A DNA stretch of 64,000 nt. Origin: a bacterium 336/3 (GTDB lineage: Bacteria; Bacteroidota; Bacteroidia; Cytophagales; Thermonemataceae). The first letter of the stretch is position 1; each line of letters opens with the position of its first letter. A program made the position numbers and the translations under genes. Shown piece by piece: positions 16,880 to 25,103 of the stretch. The stretch lies in assembly GCA_001281695.1 (NCBI GenBank), contig LJIE01000001.1, positions 254,107-318,106 on the forward strand. Reading direction: 5' to 3'. The notes beneath the pieces are model-generated. The model was not told where the DNA came from. It did no database searches and was given only the letters and a program-made list of their open reading frames with translations.

Positions 16880-18625
16880 TTATCGATTGCCATCTTTTTT
16901 GGGTTCTGGCTTTTCTTCAAAAAGAGGGTTTACAACAATTAGTTTTTTCTCAGAATATTTTAATATAGGTACATATTGGTTATCTCGTTGTTTATCTCCG
17001 AATATATAGCCTCTGTAAGTTCGTTTAAAATCTTCATTATCCACAACTTTTTTATAAAAATTATCTTTGCTTTCATAAAGAGTTTTAATGAAGGTTCTTG
17101 TAACATCATAACCTTTGTGTGTAGCAAGAGGCGGAGCAACCATGTTGCTGTACATTTCTACATGACGAACTTTAAGGTTGTATTGGATTTTTAATTTATC
17201 TTTTTCTCCTCCTAATCTTGTATAATCAGGGTCTATAAAATGTACTTTTTGAGCCTCTAAATCTTGAGGTTTGATTTCAGCAAATTTTTTCCAAGCAAGT
17301 GTTGTAATGATAGGCACATTGGGCATTTTTTCTTTCATCTGCTCCATAATTTTTTCGGCAGCGGCTTGGCTTGGACTTGCTACAAAAATATAAGCAACAT
17401 CTTTATTTTCAGGTTTTGCCAAAATTTCTTCAATAAGAGGAATAGTTGTAACTGAAAGTTTCTGTTGAGCAAGCACTTGTCCACCCAAACGTTCTACTTC
17501 TGCTTTATGGGCATTCATGAGTTTTAGGTCATCAGCAAGGTCGCTATGGAAAATAATAACTTTTTTACCAAATGTTTTAATGGCAAAGGTAGCAGATTGC
17601 TTACCTTGTGTTTCCACAGTAGGTTGTAAAAAATAAGCATTTTTACTATCTAAAAATTTAGGAGTACTTAAAAATGGATTGATAATCGGGATGTCTTTCT
17701 TTTCTGCTATTTCGAGAGCTTTTGCAAAATCTTCATCATAAAAAGGTCCCACAAACATATCTATTCTTGCAAATTCATTTTTCTTATACATGAGTTCCAA
17801 TGTATCAGGATTTTGATATACATCATACACCAATAGATTTACAAATACTCTGGAAGTATCTAATTGTCTTTTGGCTATACGCATTCCATGATAAAACTCA
17901 ATGCCTAAGTTGGTAGCTGTTGTTCTTTTTTTAGAGTCTTTGTAGTCTTTGAAATTAATGGGTAAGAAAACACCTACATTCAAAGTATCTTTAAATGCTC
18001 TTTTTGAACCTTTAGAAACTTTTTGTAAACGAGTTTTTTCAGGACGGCTGAGTCCATGTTTTTCTATTAAACTATCAATCAAATCTAAATCTGCTGGTTC
18101 AATGGATTCTGCTGCAAGCTTATCTACCAACACCTGAGCTACTTGTTTGTCTTTTGGATAAACAATTTGAAGGTTTTTTAAGGCACTGATTTCTCTTTTG
18201 CCTAAGTAAAAAGATTTCATTTCATTGGCATCTTTGGCAATAGAAGCATCTTTGATTTTATCTATATAAGTAAGAGCTATATTATCTTCTTTGCGTTCAA
18301 AAGCTATATTTGCCTGCAAATACAAAGCTTCTTGCATTTTATCCCAATTAGGAAACTTCTCTGAAAGGTTCTCCAAAGACTTTTCAGCATCTTTGTATTT
18401 TTTTAGATTAAAATTACAAAGAGCAGTATAAAAATAGGCATATTCTCTATAAATATTTCCTTTTGTAGGTTTTTGTAGAGGCTCAAAAGCTGTAATAGCT
18501 TCTTGATATTGTTTAGCATTTAAAGCTGTTTTACCTTTTTGATATTGAGCTGTCAATTTTTTATTTTGAGCTACAACAGATAATTGTAAGACAAGTATAG
18601 TTATTACAAAAAAAAGTTTTTTCAT
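16880..18625 (-). CDS. Exported TPR plus type-I periplasmic-binding-fold protein (LpoA-like architecture)
   Basis: 581 residues. A signal peptide ending SVVAQ is followed by TPR-type helices (residues 25-130, AKQYQEAITAFEPL, NLKKYKDAEKSLENL) and then, from about residue 215, a Leu/Ile/Val-binding-protein fold (NVGVFLPINF, LGIEFYHGMRIAKRQL, DMFVGPFYDEDFAKAL, AYIFVASPSQAAAEKIM). E. coli LpoA, the activator of PBP1A, has the same order of domains. Sequence identity cannot be judged by eye, so a role in peptidoglycan synthesis is inference. The last residues are charged. It is the first gene of the operon with DUF350 and MoxR. Confidence 0.8.
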   Translation of the reverse strand: MKKLFFVITILVLQLSVVAQNKKLTAQYQKGKTALNAKQYQEAITAFEPLQKPTKGNIYREYAYFYTALCNFNLKKYKDAEKSLENLSEKFPNWDKMQEALYLQANIAFERKEDNIALTYIDKIKDASIAKDANEMKSFYLGKREISALKNLQIVYPKDKQVAQVLVDKLAAESIEPADLDLIDSLIEKHGLSRPEKTRLQKVSKGSKRAFKDTLNVGVFLPINFKDYKDSKKRTTATNLGIEFYHGMRIAKRQLDTSRVFVNLLVYDVYQNPDTLELMYKKNEFARIDMFVGPFYDEDFAKALEIAEKKDIPIINPFLSTPKFLDSKNAYFLQPTVETQGKQSATFAIKTFGKKVIIFHSDLADDLKLMNAHKAEVERLGGQVLAQQKLSVTTIPLIEEILAKPENKDVAYIFVASPSQAAAEKIMEQMKEKMPNVPIITTLAWKKFAEIKPQDLEAQKVHFIDPDYTRLGGEKDKLKIQYNLKVRHVEMYSNMVAPPLATHKGYDVTRTFIKTLYESKDNFYKKVVDNEDFKRTYRGYIFGDKQRDNQYVPILKYSEKKLIVVNPLFEEKPEPKKDGNR

Positions 18626-18719
18626 GATTTATAAGTCGGTACATTTTTGTGCAAATGTAAGGATAAAACAGCAAAGAGAAAAGAAAAACAAAGACTATAA
18701 TCTTTTTTATTTGAGAGAA

Positions 18720-19199
18720 TTAAAGATTGTTTTTCCAATTTTTAAATGGATTTTGTGATAAATAAGAATTGTAATATCTTTCATCTGTGGTTACTTCATT
18801 GTCTACCCAAGGAGGCAGTTCAAAATGTTCATTTTCTGATGTAAGTTCTATTTCAGCAATTATAAGTCCTTCATTATCTTCTAAAAATACATCTATTTCC
18901 CATAAATGGTTGTGATAAAATATTTTATACCTTTTTTTACTGATGATATTTGAGCAGAACTTTTCTAATAATTGTTTGGCATCTTCTTGTGGGATAGAGT
19001 ATTCAAATTCCATTCTTGAAAACCCTTGTGAGGAGCCTTTTATAGTTAAAAAGGCATGGCTTTCTGTTAGTCGTACTCGCATTGTTTTGGAAGGTTCTGT
19101 TGAAATGTAACCTTGTTTGTAAAACTCTCCTTTTTCTATAGAAAGAATGTTCCAAATATCTTTTTTTACTAAAAATTTCCTTTCAATTTCTAATCCCAT
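18720..19199 (-). CDS. CYTH-domain phosphatase-like protein
   Basis: 159 residues when started at MGLEIERKFLV, the near-invariant N-terminus of bacterial CYTH proteins; the frame opens 15 codons earlier across a terminator, which I reject. The ExExK metal-site motif (EIERK), the R-x-R strand (MRVRL), K in LTIKG, and the late DxxxxE/ExE acids (EIDVFLEDNEGLIIAEIEL) outline the triphosphate tunnel. Related enzymes hydrolyse inorganic triphosphate or act on thiamine triphosphate. Separated from the upstream ATPase gene by a terminator. Confidence 0.88.
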   Translation of the reverse strand: MGLEIERKFLVKKDIWNILSIEKGEFYKQGYISTEPSKTMRVRLTESHAFLTIKGSSQGFSRMEFEYSIPQEDAKQLLEKFCSNIISKKRYKIFYHNHLWEIDVFLEDNEGLIIAEIELTSENEHFELPPWVDNEVTTDERYYNSYLSQNPFKNWKNNL

Positions 19200-19211
19200 A
19201 AAATTAGTAAT

Positions 19212-19238
19212 AAAAAAGCCCTGCAAAAGCAAGGCTTT
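19212..19238 (-). terminator. Terminator after the AAA ATPase gene
   Basis: On the minus strand, AAAGCCTTGC, loop TTTT, GCAGGGCTTT with one mismatch, then a T run. It stands between the ATPase stop (19259) and the CYTH start (19199). Confidence 0.7.
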
Positions 19239-19258
19239 CAACACAAGTATTCTTAAAA

Positions 19259-20389
19259 TTAAAGAATCATTTCTTTACAAGCTTTGTAAAGATCTTTATA
19301 ATCTTCACGTGTACGAAGAACTGTTTCAAGGTACTCTGTCCAAACAACTTTATCTTGTATAGGGTCTTTTACAACTGCACCAACTAAACCAGAAGCTACG
19401 TCCAAAGCACTCATCGTACCATCACCAAAGTGTGCAGCCAAAGCTAAACCACTGTTTACCACAGAAATAGCTTCTGCTGTACTCATCGTACTTGTAGGAG
19501 TTTTAATTTTGGTTTTACCATCTAAGGTTACACCTGCTCTCAACTCTCTAAAAATCGTAACAATTCTCTTTATTTCTTTAAGAGGAGGCATTTCTGCAGG
19601 CAATTCTAAGTTTTTAGCAATGCTATTGACACGACGTTCTACAATATCTACTTCTTCCTCAATACTTTCTGGTGATGGAAGAATAACCGTATTGAAACGG
19701 CGTTTCAATGCTCCAGAAAGTTCATTTACACCTTTATCTCTATTGTTGGCTGTTGCAATAACATTAAATCCTTTTACAGCCTGAACTTCTGTATTCAATT
19801 CAGGAATAGGCATTGTTTTTTCTGAAAGAATGGTGATCAATGTATCTTGAACATCTGCTGTGATACGAGTAAGCTCCTCAATACGAGCAATTTTGCCTTC
19901 TTTCATAGCCACCATCATAGGCGTAACTACCAAAGCATTTTCGCTGGGACCCTCAGCAAGCAAACGAGCATAATTCCAACCATAACGAACAGCTTCTTCA
20001 CCTGTACCTGCTGTACCCTGAATAAGCAAAGTGGAATCTCCAGAAATAGCAGCAGATAAATGCTCTGATACCCAAGATTTTGCTGTACCAGGTAAACCAT
20101 ACAACAACAAAGCTCTATCAGTAGTGAGTGTAGCAACAGCTATTTCCATCAATCTGCGAGAACCAATATATTTGGGGCTTACTTCAAAACCATTTTTTAA
20201 TTTACCACCCATTAGGTAAATAACTACAGATGCAGGAGACATATGCCAGAGAGGTGGAACATTTCCTGAATCTTGTTTTTTTAATTCTTCTAATTCTTGG
20301 GCAAATTGTATTTCAGCATGCTGACGAAGAACGCCAGTACTATTTGTGTTGCTGGTGGAACTACTATTATTAGTGGTTTTTTTTGCCAT
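19259..20389 (-). CDS. AAA+ ATPase of the AAA_5/MoxR type
   Basis: 376 residues. Walker A GLPGTAKSW near residue 101; a Walker B-like segment IARIEELTR, where Glu-Glu replaces the usual Asp-Glu; sensor region NVIATANNRDKGVNELSGALKRRFN with arginine finger. A Ser/Thr/Asn-rich N-terminal tail precedes a helical segment. I recall close relatives encoded with VWA, SWIM and DUF5682/DUF5691 genes; none is adjacent here. It is a single-gene unit closed by its own terminator. Confidence 0.8.
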   Translation of the reverse strand: MAKKTTNNSSSTSNTNSTGVLRQHAEIQFAQELEELKKQDSGNVPPLWHMSPASVVIYLMGGKLKNGFEVSPKYIGSRRLMEIAVATLTTDRALLLYGLPGTAKSWVSEHLSAAISGDSTLLIQGTAGTGEEAVRYGWNYARLLAEGPSENALVVTPMMVAMKEGKIARIEELTRITADVQDTLITILSEKTMPIPELNTEVQAVKGFNVIATANNRDKGVNELSGALKRRFNTVILPSPESIEEEVDIVERRVNSIAKNLELPAEMPPLKEIKRIVTIFRELRAGVTLDGKTKIKTPTSTMSTAEAISVVNSGLALAAHFGDGTMSALDVASGLVGAVVKDPIQDKVVWTEYLETVLRTREDYKDLYKACKEMIL

Positions 20390-20518
20390 TTCTGTAAGTT
20401 TTTAATTCTAAAAATGTAGATGTTCAAATATAAAAAAATTACTCTCTCAAGAAAAAGAAAATGAATTAGTTTTTTAGTTTTTAGAAATAAAGATTTTATA
20501 ATGGGATGTTTTTGGCTT

Positions 20519-21013
20519 TTATTGCATTTTAGATAAATGCTTTTCTAAAATTTTGATAAGATTTTCTAACCCAATTTGGTCTTGCTCATCAAAATCGTTG
20601 AGTTTATCACTATCTACATCTAAAACTCCTACAACTTTTTCATTTTGAAAAATGGGAACAACTACCTCAGATTTTGAAAGAGAGCTGCAAGCAATATGCC
20701 CAGGGAAAGCATCTACATCAGGTACAAGGATGGTTTTTTGTTCTTTCCAAGAAGCCCCACAAACACCTTTGCCAAAAGCAATACGTGTACATGCCAATGT
20801 TCCCTGAAAAGGAGCAAGTACTAATTGTTCATTTTTTACCCAATAAAAGCCAACCCAAAAGAATCCAAAAGCTTCTTTGAGAATAGCTACAAAGTTTGCT
20901 AAATTGGCTGTAAGATCAGTTTCTGTTTGTAAAATGCCATCTATTTGTGGTACAAGGGCATTATAAATATCTTTTTTTGTTGAATTCTGAGGGATGAAAA
21001 CGTTTTCTGCCAT
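20519..21013 (-). CDS. msrC: Free methionine-(R)-sulfoxide reductase (GAF domain)
   Basis: 164 residues forming one GAF domain. It reduces free L-methionine-(R)-sulfoxide in the cytoplasm using thioredoxin. The three family cysteines are C75 (FQGTLACTRI), C85 (GKGVCGASW) and C109 (FPGHIACSS). Their spacing of 10 and 24 residues equals that of E. coli fRMsr (84, 94, 118). The substrate-site segment SKSEVVVPIF is intact. Full length for the family, no fusion. It lies 14 bases upstream of nothing else on its strand except the preceding lipoprotein gene's stop at 21028, so cotranscription with 21028 and 21687 is likely. Confidence 0.92.
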   Translation of the reverse strand: MAENVFIPQNSTKKDIYNALVPQIDGILQTETDLTANLANFVAILKEAFGFFWVGFYWVKNEQLVLAPFQGTLACTRIAFGKGVCGASWKEQKTILVPDVDAFPGHIACSSLSKSEVVVPIFQNEKVVGVLDVDSDKLNDFDEQDQIGLENLIKILEKHLSKMQ

Positions 21014-21027
21014 ATAGTAGGGTGATT

Positions 21028-21690
21028 TTATTCTAAATACTTTTCTAAAACATAAAAATTACTAATGTTGTTCTCTTTGTTGCCAAAGAATATAAGTCCT
21101 TCATTTTTTTTTAAGATACTTATACTTTCTGAGTATCCCATTGTATCTTTTTTATTGCTTAAATTATTGTAAATCAATTTCACTATAGAGGAGCCTTGTA
21201 TAATCATGCAATCTGAACATTTAATATCCAAAGTATCAATAGATTTTATTAGAGATTTCGTTTTTCTTTTGATGTCATAGGTAAGTCCAATGTTCCTTTT
21301 AGAAATATATTGAATATGATGTTCTAAGTATCCATTTTTGAGTAGCTGTTTTCTTAAAATTTCACCATTGAGTCTCATAGGTGTGTTATTAGAATCTAAC
21401 TCATACATACCTATATCGACTAAATCTACGTAATTAGGGCTGATATTTTCGGTATAATCACTAAAAATCAAGCTGTTTACAAACCAACTACTTATAGATT
21501 GCGAAATGGTATCATTTATTTTTTTCTCCTTAGTATGTAAAAATAAAGCCCTGTAAGACTTATCCTTTATATGAACAAACTTCTTGATACCTTCTGTATT
21601 TTTCCAAACAATAAAACTTTTAGTATGTCTTTTTTCTTTACAGGAAAAAAACAAAAAACTTGCACATAAAACTATAATACAATATTTCAT
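21028..21690 (-). CDS. Putative lipoprotein of unknown function
   Basis: 220 residues. The N-terminus has a short hydrophobic stretch and lipobox FFSC followed by KEK, predicting a lipoprotein. The mature part is a mixed alpha/beta chain with no motif I know; it has a CSDC pair (IKCSDCMII) in its second half. The start codon overlaps the stop of the upstream gene by 4 bases (translational coupling), linking it to the UBA-like protein at 21687. Confidence 0.7.
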   Translation of the reverse strand: MKYCIIVLCASFLFFSCKEKRHTKSFIVWKNTEGIKKFVHIKDKSYRALFLHTKEKKINDTISQSISSWFVNSLIFSDYTENISPNYVDLVDIGMYELDSNNTPMRLNGEILRKQLLKNGYLEHHIQYISKRNIGLTYDIKRKTKSLIKSIDTLDIKCSDCMIIQGSSIVKLIYNNLSNKKDTMGYSESISILKKNEGLIFFGNKENNISNFYVLEKYLE

Positions 21691-22223
21691 TCAAAATCTC
21701 TGTTTAAATTTCGCCAATGTCTGCTGAGGGCTTTGTCTAATTTATCTTTATACAAATTGAAAGTTTTTTCATCAAGAATAGGATTAGAATTTAAAATATT
21801 TTTTAATTCATCAAAATCTTTTAGGTGTGTTAAAATGTCAATTACAATATTTGTTGTTTCTGTTAAAGATAAAGGTAGCTCCCAGTAATGATAATCAGTC
21901 ATCCAATTGAGCCAATCACGTACAATTTCTAACTTTTCTTTGGTGATTTCAGAATGAAAGACATAATTTCTATCAAATTCATCTTCAATTACTAATGTAA
22001 TGGCTTTGGTAATGTCATAACGTGTATAACGATAGGCTTCTTCTGCAATTTCCCAAGAGCAATCAGTTGCTTCTATAATTTCTTGGATACATTGTTCTTT
22101 AAATATTTTTTGAATAATATCTGTATTTCCTTGATATTCATTTAATAATGAAACTGCCTGAGAGATGGGAATGGGAATACGTTTTCTTAGAAACTTAAGC
22201 TCTTCTAAATATTGGGTTTTCAT
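21687..22223 (-). CDS. Small helical protein, possibly with UBA-like bundles
   Basis: 178 residues, no signal peptide. The first 80 residues look like two UBA/TS-N-type three-helix units: ISQAVSLLNEYQGNTDIIQKIF and then CSWEIAEEAYRYTRYDITKAITLV, each with the hydrophobic A-x-x-x-L-x-x-x-x-x-D pattern. The C-terminal half is helical and rich in Leu, Trp and Tyr. In EF-Ts and NAC such folds bind translation components; a role here is inference. It is coupled to the downstream lipoprotein gene by a 4-base overlap. Confidence 0.65.
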   Translation of the reverse strand: MKTQYLEELKFLRKRIPIPISQAVSLLNEYQGNTDIIQKIFKEQCIQEIIEATDCSWEIAEEAYRYTRYDITKAITLVIEDEFDRNYVFHSEITKEKLEIVRDWLNWMTDYHYWELPLSLTETTNIVIDILTHLKDFDELKNILNSNPILDEKTFNLYKDKLDKALSRHWRNLNRDFE

Positions 22224-22239
22224 AAGCTAAATATAAAAC

Positions 22240-22266
22240 AAAAAAGAGGCTTAAGCCTCTTTTTTT
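22240..22266 (-). terminator. Terminator of the DUF3276 gene
   Basis: AAAAAAGAGGC / GCCTCTTTTTT stem with loop TTAA; the T run on the minus strand follows the stop of the gene ending at 22265. Confidence 0.85.
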
Positions 22267-22609
22267 ATTCCCATTTCAATTCGCTTTCTTGAGCCTCATC
22301 ATTGCTTTCAAAAGCTTCCTGCTCTACAACTTGATTGAAGTCATAATCAGGCATCAATTCTTTAATTTTCACGATAGCCTCTTCTAAAGACTCGATGAAC
22401 TTCCCGAAATCTTCTTTATACAAGAAAATCTTATGTTTTTCGTAGTAAAATCCATTATCACGGAAACGTTTTTTGCTTTCAGTGATAGTAAGGTAGAAGT
22501 CGCTACCTCTTGTAGATTTTACATCAAAGAAATAAGTTCTTTTACCTGCCCTTACTCTTTTAGAGTAAACATCCGCAGCTCGGTCGTTGGTTTCTTTGTA
22601 CTCTTCCAC
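22265..22609 (-). CDS. PUR-family (DUF3276) nucleic-acid-binding protein
   Basis: 114 residues. The sequence follows the PUR repeat: VRAGKRTYFFDVKSTRGSDF, then YLTITESKKRF, YEKHKIFLYKEDFGKF and a helix. DUF3276 is the bacterial PUR-alpha-like family; Borrelia BpuR of this group binds DNA and RNA. The acidic Glu-rich tail after residue 95 resembles other small nucleic-acid-binding proteins. Monocistronic with its own terminator. Target unknown. Confidence 0.88.
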   Translation of the reverse strand: MEEYKETNDRAADVYSKRVRAGKRTYFFDVKSTRGSDFYLTITESKKRFRDNGFYYEKHKIFLYKEDFGKFIESLEEAIVKIKELMPDYDFNQVVEQEAFESNDEAQESELKWE

Positions 22610-22725
22610 AATCCTTAAATTTTAGTTGAACCTTTCGTTTATTGAGTGCGTAAAATTAGAAATTTTTATCGCTACACAAAAAAATATTTAAAAAATTTCC
22701 CTTATGAATATATTTTTTTGAATGA

Positions 22726-23232
22726 TTATTTTTTATGTACTTCACTTTGAGCATCTTCAATTCGTAAACCCATAGAAAGAATCCCTTTAAGTGGATTGAT
22801 ACGCATAAATTGCTTGAACTCATAAGTATACTTTCCTTTTTGCTTAAACTTAAAATTTTGAAAAACAGGTAATTGATGCTCCCTGATACCTCCAGTTCCT
22901 ATTCCATAGGGCTCACCTGTATTGGGATGAAAAAGAACAACATCTTGCAATAAAGAATCAACTTTTTTACCATCAGGATAACGTAAATAATAAGTAACAT
23001 ATACGTTATAGTAAGGATATGAAAGCTCATTACGAATATTATAGTACAAATTATAGGCTTTGGAAGTGTCTTTGATTTCAAAGTTTAGTTTTACAGGTTT
23101 TTCCATAGCCCATTTTCCTTCTTTAATACTCTCATTATCTTCAAATACAACGCCCTCTTCTTTGCAAGCACTAAGAAACGTCATATTGATAATCAAAAAG
23201 CTAAAAAATAGAATTTTTTTATAGGAATTCAT
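22726..23232 (-). CDS. gldH: Gliding motility lipoprotein GldH
   Basis: 168 residues. Signal peptide with lipobox FLSACKEE. The body matches the GldH pattern: YNLYYNIRNELSYPYYNVYV, the GEPYGIGTGGIREHQLPVF region, and the late MRINPLKGILSMGLRIED segment. In Flavobacterium johnsoniae GldH is needed for gliding and for the T9SS machinery. Its ATG overlaps the stop of the RicT-like gene by 1 base, so they are co-translated. Its presence supports gliding and T9SS in this organism together with the sorting-domain protein at 12321. Confidence 0.9.
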   Translation of the reverse strand: MNSYKKILFFSFLIINMTFLSACKEEGVVFEDNESIKEGKWAMEKPVKLNFEIKDTSKAYNLYYNIRNELSYPYYNVYVTYYLRYPDGKKVDSLLQDVVLFHPNTGEPYGIGTGGIREHQLPVFQNFKFKQKGKYTYEFKQFMRINPLKGILSMGLRIEDAQSEVHKK

Positions 23233-24425
23233 TATTTATTATTTCTTGGAGGATGTTGTTTGTTATTTTTATTAGGATGATTTTTTGAAGTTTTAGGCTT
23301 TTCAGTTTTTAGATTTTTTTTCTCTCTATTTTTTAATTTTTTATCCAATGCCTGAATAGCTCCTTTTTCTGTAGCAATCTCTTTTGCTTTTTTAGCTTCT
23401 GCTGAAACTTGTCCTGTTTCTATTTGTGCTAAAGTTTCAGGAATAATGCCTTTTTCATTTAACTCCATGATTTCCTTTACTCTTTCAATAGTAAGAGGGT
23501 GCCAATTGCTATCATTCTCATAACCAAACCACATAATTTTCTTAAAAATGTCAGTTTTCTTGAGACTTACGTTTCCTTGTTTGGTTTTTAAAGGTTTTTC
23601 AATATTTGGAAAATCTTTAACAGCTTCAATATATGTATCTAATTCATAATTCAAGCAACATTTGAGTCTTCCACATTGTCCAGAGAGTTTAGCAGGGTTT
23701 AGAGAAAGATTTTGATAACGAGCAGCCGTTGTGGTAACACTCTTAAAATCAGTTAGCCAAGTAGAACAGCAAAGCTCTCTCCCACAAACGCCTATACCTC
23801 CAAGCCTACCAGCTTCTTCTCTAAGAGAAATTTGACGCATTTCAACACGAATTTTAAACTCAGAAGCAAGAATTTTGATTAACTCTCTAAAATCTATTCG
23901 ATTTTCTGCAGAATAATAAAAAGTAGCTTTGGTATTATCTGCTTGAAACTCAACATCTGAAAGTTTCATAGGCAAACTTTGTTCTCCAATAATTTGCCTT
24001 GCTCTAAACATAGTAGGCAAATTACGAGCTTGAGTTTCCTTAAATTTTTCAATATCTTTTTCAGAGGCTATACGCAAAATATTGAGGATATTTTCGTTCT
24101 CTTCTATTACATTTTTTTTTAACATTTGGAGGCGGACAAGCTCACCTTGCAAAGAAACATGCCCCAAATGATAACCGTTTTGTGCTTCTACAACTACTGC
24201 ATCACCAGTATATAAATCAAAATGTTGGGTATTTCGGAAAAAACCTTTATTGCCATTTTTAAAACGAACCTCTACAATACGAAACTTTTGGTCAACAGGC
24301 AAATCCATATTAGAAAGCCAGTCAAAAGAGTTCATTTTATTACAGCCACCTGTTTTACAACCTCCCCCACAACCAGATGATTTATCAGTAGAGCAACCTC
24401 CTGAAGAACAAGAAGAACAACCCAT
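23232..24425 (-). CDS. PSP1-domain (RicT/YaaT-like) protein with cysteine-rich N-terminus
   Basis: 397 residues. Six cysteines occur in the first 28 residues (C3, C6, C11, C19, C23, C28) in a Gly/Ser-rich tail. The PSP1 core runs from about residue 45 to 275 and holds two further Cys motifs (VCGRELCCSTW and GQCGRLKCCLNYE). The last 60 residues are Lys/Asn-rich. In B. subtilis, RicT with RicA and RicF forms an Fe-S complex that promotes RNase Y-dependent mRNA maturation; whether this holds in Bacteroidota is unknown to me. Directly upstream of gldH. Confidence 0.88.
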   Translation of the reverse strand: MGCSSCSSGGCSTDKSSGCGGGCKTGGCNKMNSFDWLSNMDLPVDQKFRIVEVRFKNGNKGFFRNTQHFDLYTGDAVVVEAQNGYHLGHVSLQGELVRLQMLKKNVIEENENILNILRIASEKDIEKFKETQARNLPTMFRARQIIGEQSLPMKLSDVEFQADNTKATFYYSAENRIDFRELIKILASEFKIRVEMRQISLREEAGRLGGIGVCGRELCCSTWLTDFKSVTTTAARYQNLSLNPAKLSGQCGRLKCCLNYELDTYIEAVKDFPNIEKPLKTKQGNVSLKKTDIFKKIMWFGYENDSNWHPLTIERVKEIMELNEKGIIPETLAQIETGQVSAEAKKAKEIATEKGAIQALDKKLKNREKKNLKTEKPKTSKNHPNKNNKQHPPRNNK

Positions 24426-24513
24426 AAATTTTCAGTAAAAATAAAATAATCAACAAAAATAAATCTAACCAACTACAAAGTTAGCTTGCTTAACGACAAA
24501 AAACAAACGTATT

Positions 24514-25098
24514 CTAAAATTGTTTGGAAAAATCAATGATGCCTTCAGGAGTAATACAATAATTCATAGACACATCATAATTATCTATATCTGTGATATT
24601 TTCTTCCAAAGGGGGCTCCAATGATATACCAACTTTAATGACTTGAGGGCATTGAGCCAAAAACCGATCATAAAACCCTTGTCCATAACCTACTCTAAAC
24701 CCTTGTTTGTCAAAAGCTAAAAGAGGAACTAAAACCATTTGAATATTTTCGATAGAAAATATTTGGGCATCAACAGGTTCACTAATTCCCCATTGGTTGG
24801 TAAGTAGTTTGGTCTCTTTGTTTAGATGAAAATGAGCTAATTCCTTCTTTTTGAAGTTTGTAGTTGCGATAATCCAAGAAATTTTAGGTTTTTGTTCCCA
24901 AGCTTTATGAATAAAACTCCAAGTATCAGGTTCTTTTTGAGATAAAATGGGTAAAAAAGTGTGAATAAATTCAATGTTTTTTATTTTATCCCAAGAAATA
25001 AAAAGATTAGAAAGAGTATTATTTTTATCTTTAAAAGAAGACTCAGATAAAGAAAGCCTTTTTTCTTTATATATTTTACGAATATCTGCTTTTAACAT
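24514..25098 (-). CDS. 5-formyltetrahydrofolate cyclo-ligase
   Basis: 194 residues. It converts 5-formyl-THF to 5,10-methenyl-THF with ATP. The conserved nucleotide-binding segment LLAFDKQGFRVGYGQGFYDRFL is complete, and the N-terminal KADIRKIYKEKRLSLS matches the family's basic helix. Normal length. It begins 5 bases after the stop of the PDZ-hydrolase gene and is probably co-transcribed with it. Confidence 0.9.
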   Translation of the reverse strand: MLKADIRKIYKEKRLSLSESSFKDKNNTLSNLFISWDKIKNIEFIHTFLPILSQKEPDTWSFIHKAWEQKPKISWIIATTNFKKKELAHFHLNKETKLLTNQWGISEPVDAQIFSIENIQMVLVPLLAFDKQGFRVGYGQGFYDRFLAQCPQVIKVGISLEPPLEENITDIDNYDVSMNYCITPEGIIDFSKQF

Positions 25099-25103
25099 AA
25101 ATA

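Noticed and set aside
15336-20389. Possible defence island because two AAA ATPases and a CYTH protein are close together
   Set aside because: No nuclease, effector or integrase; both ATPases are MoxR-type and the surrounding genes are housekeeping.
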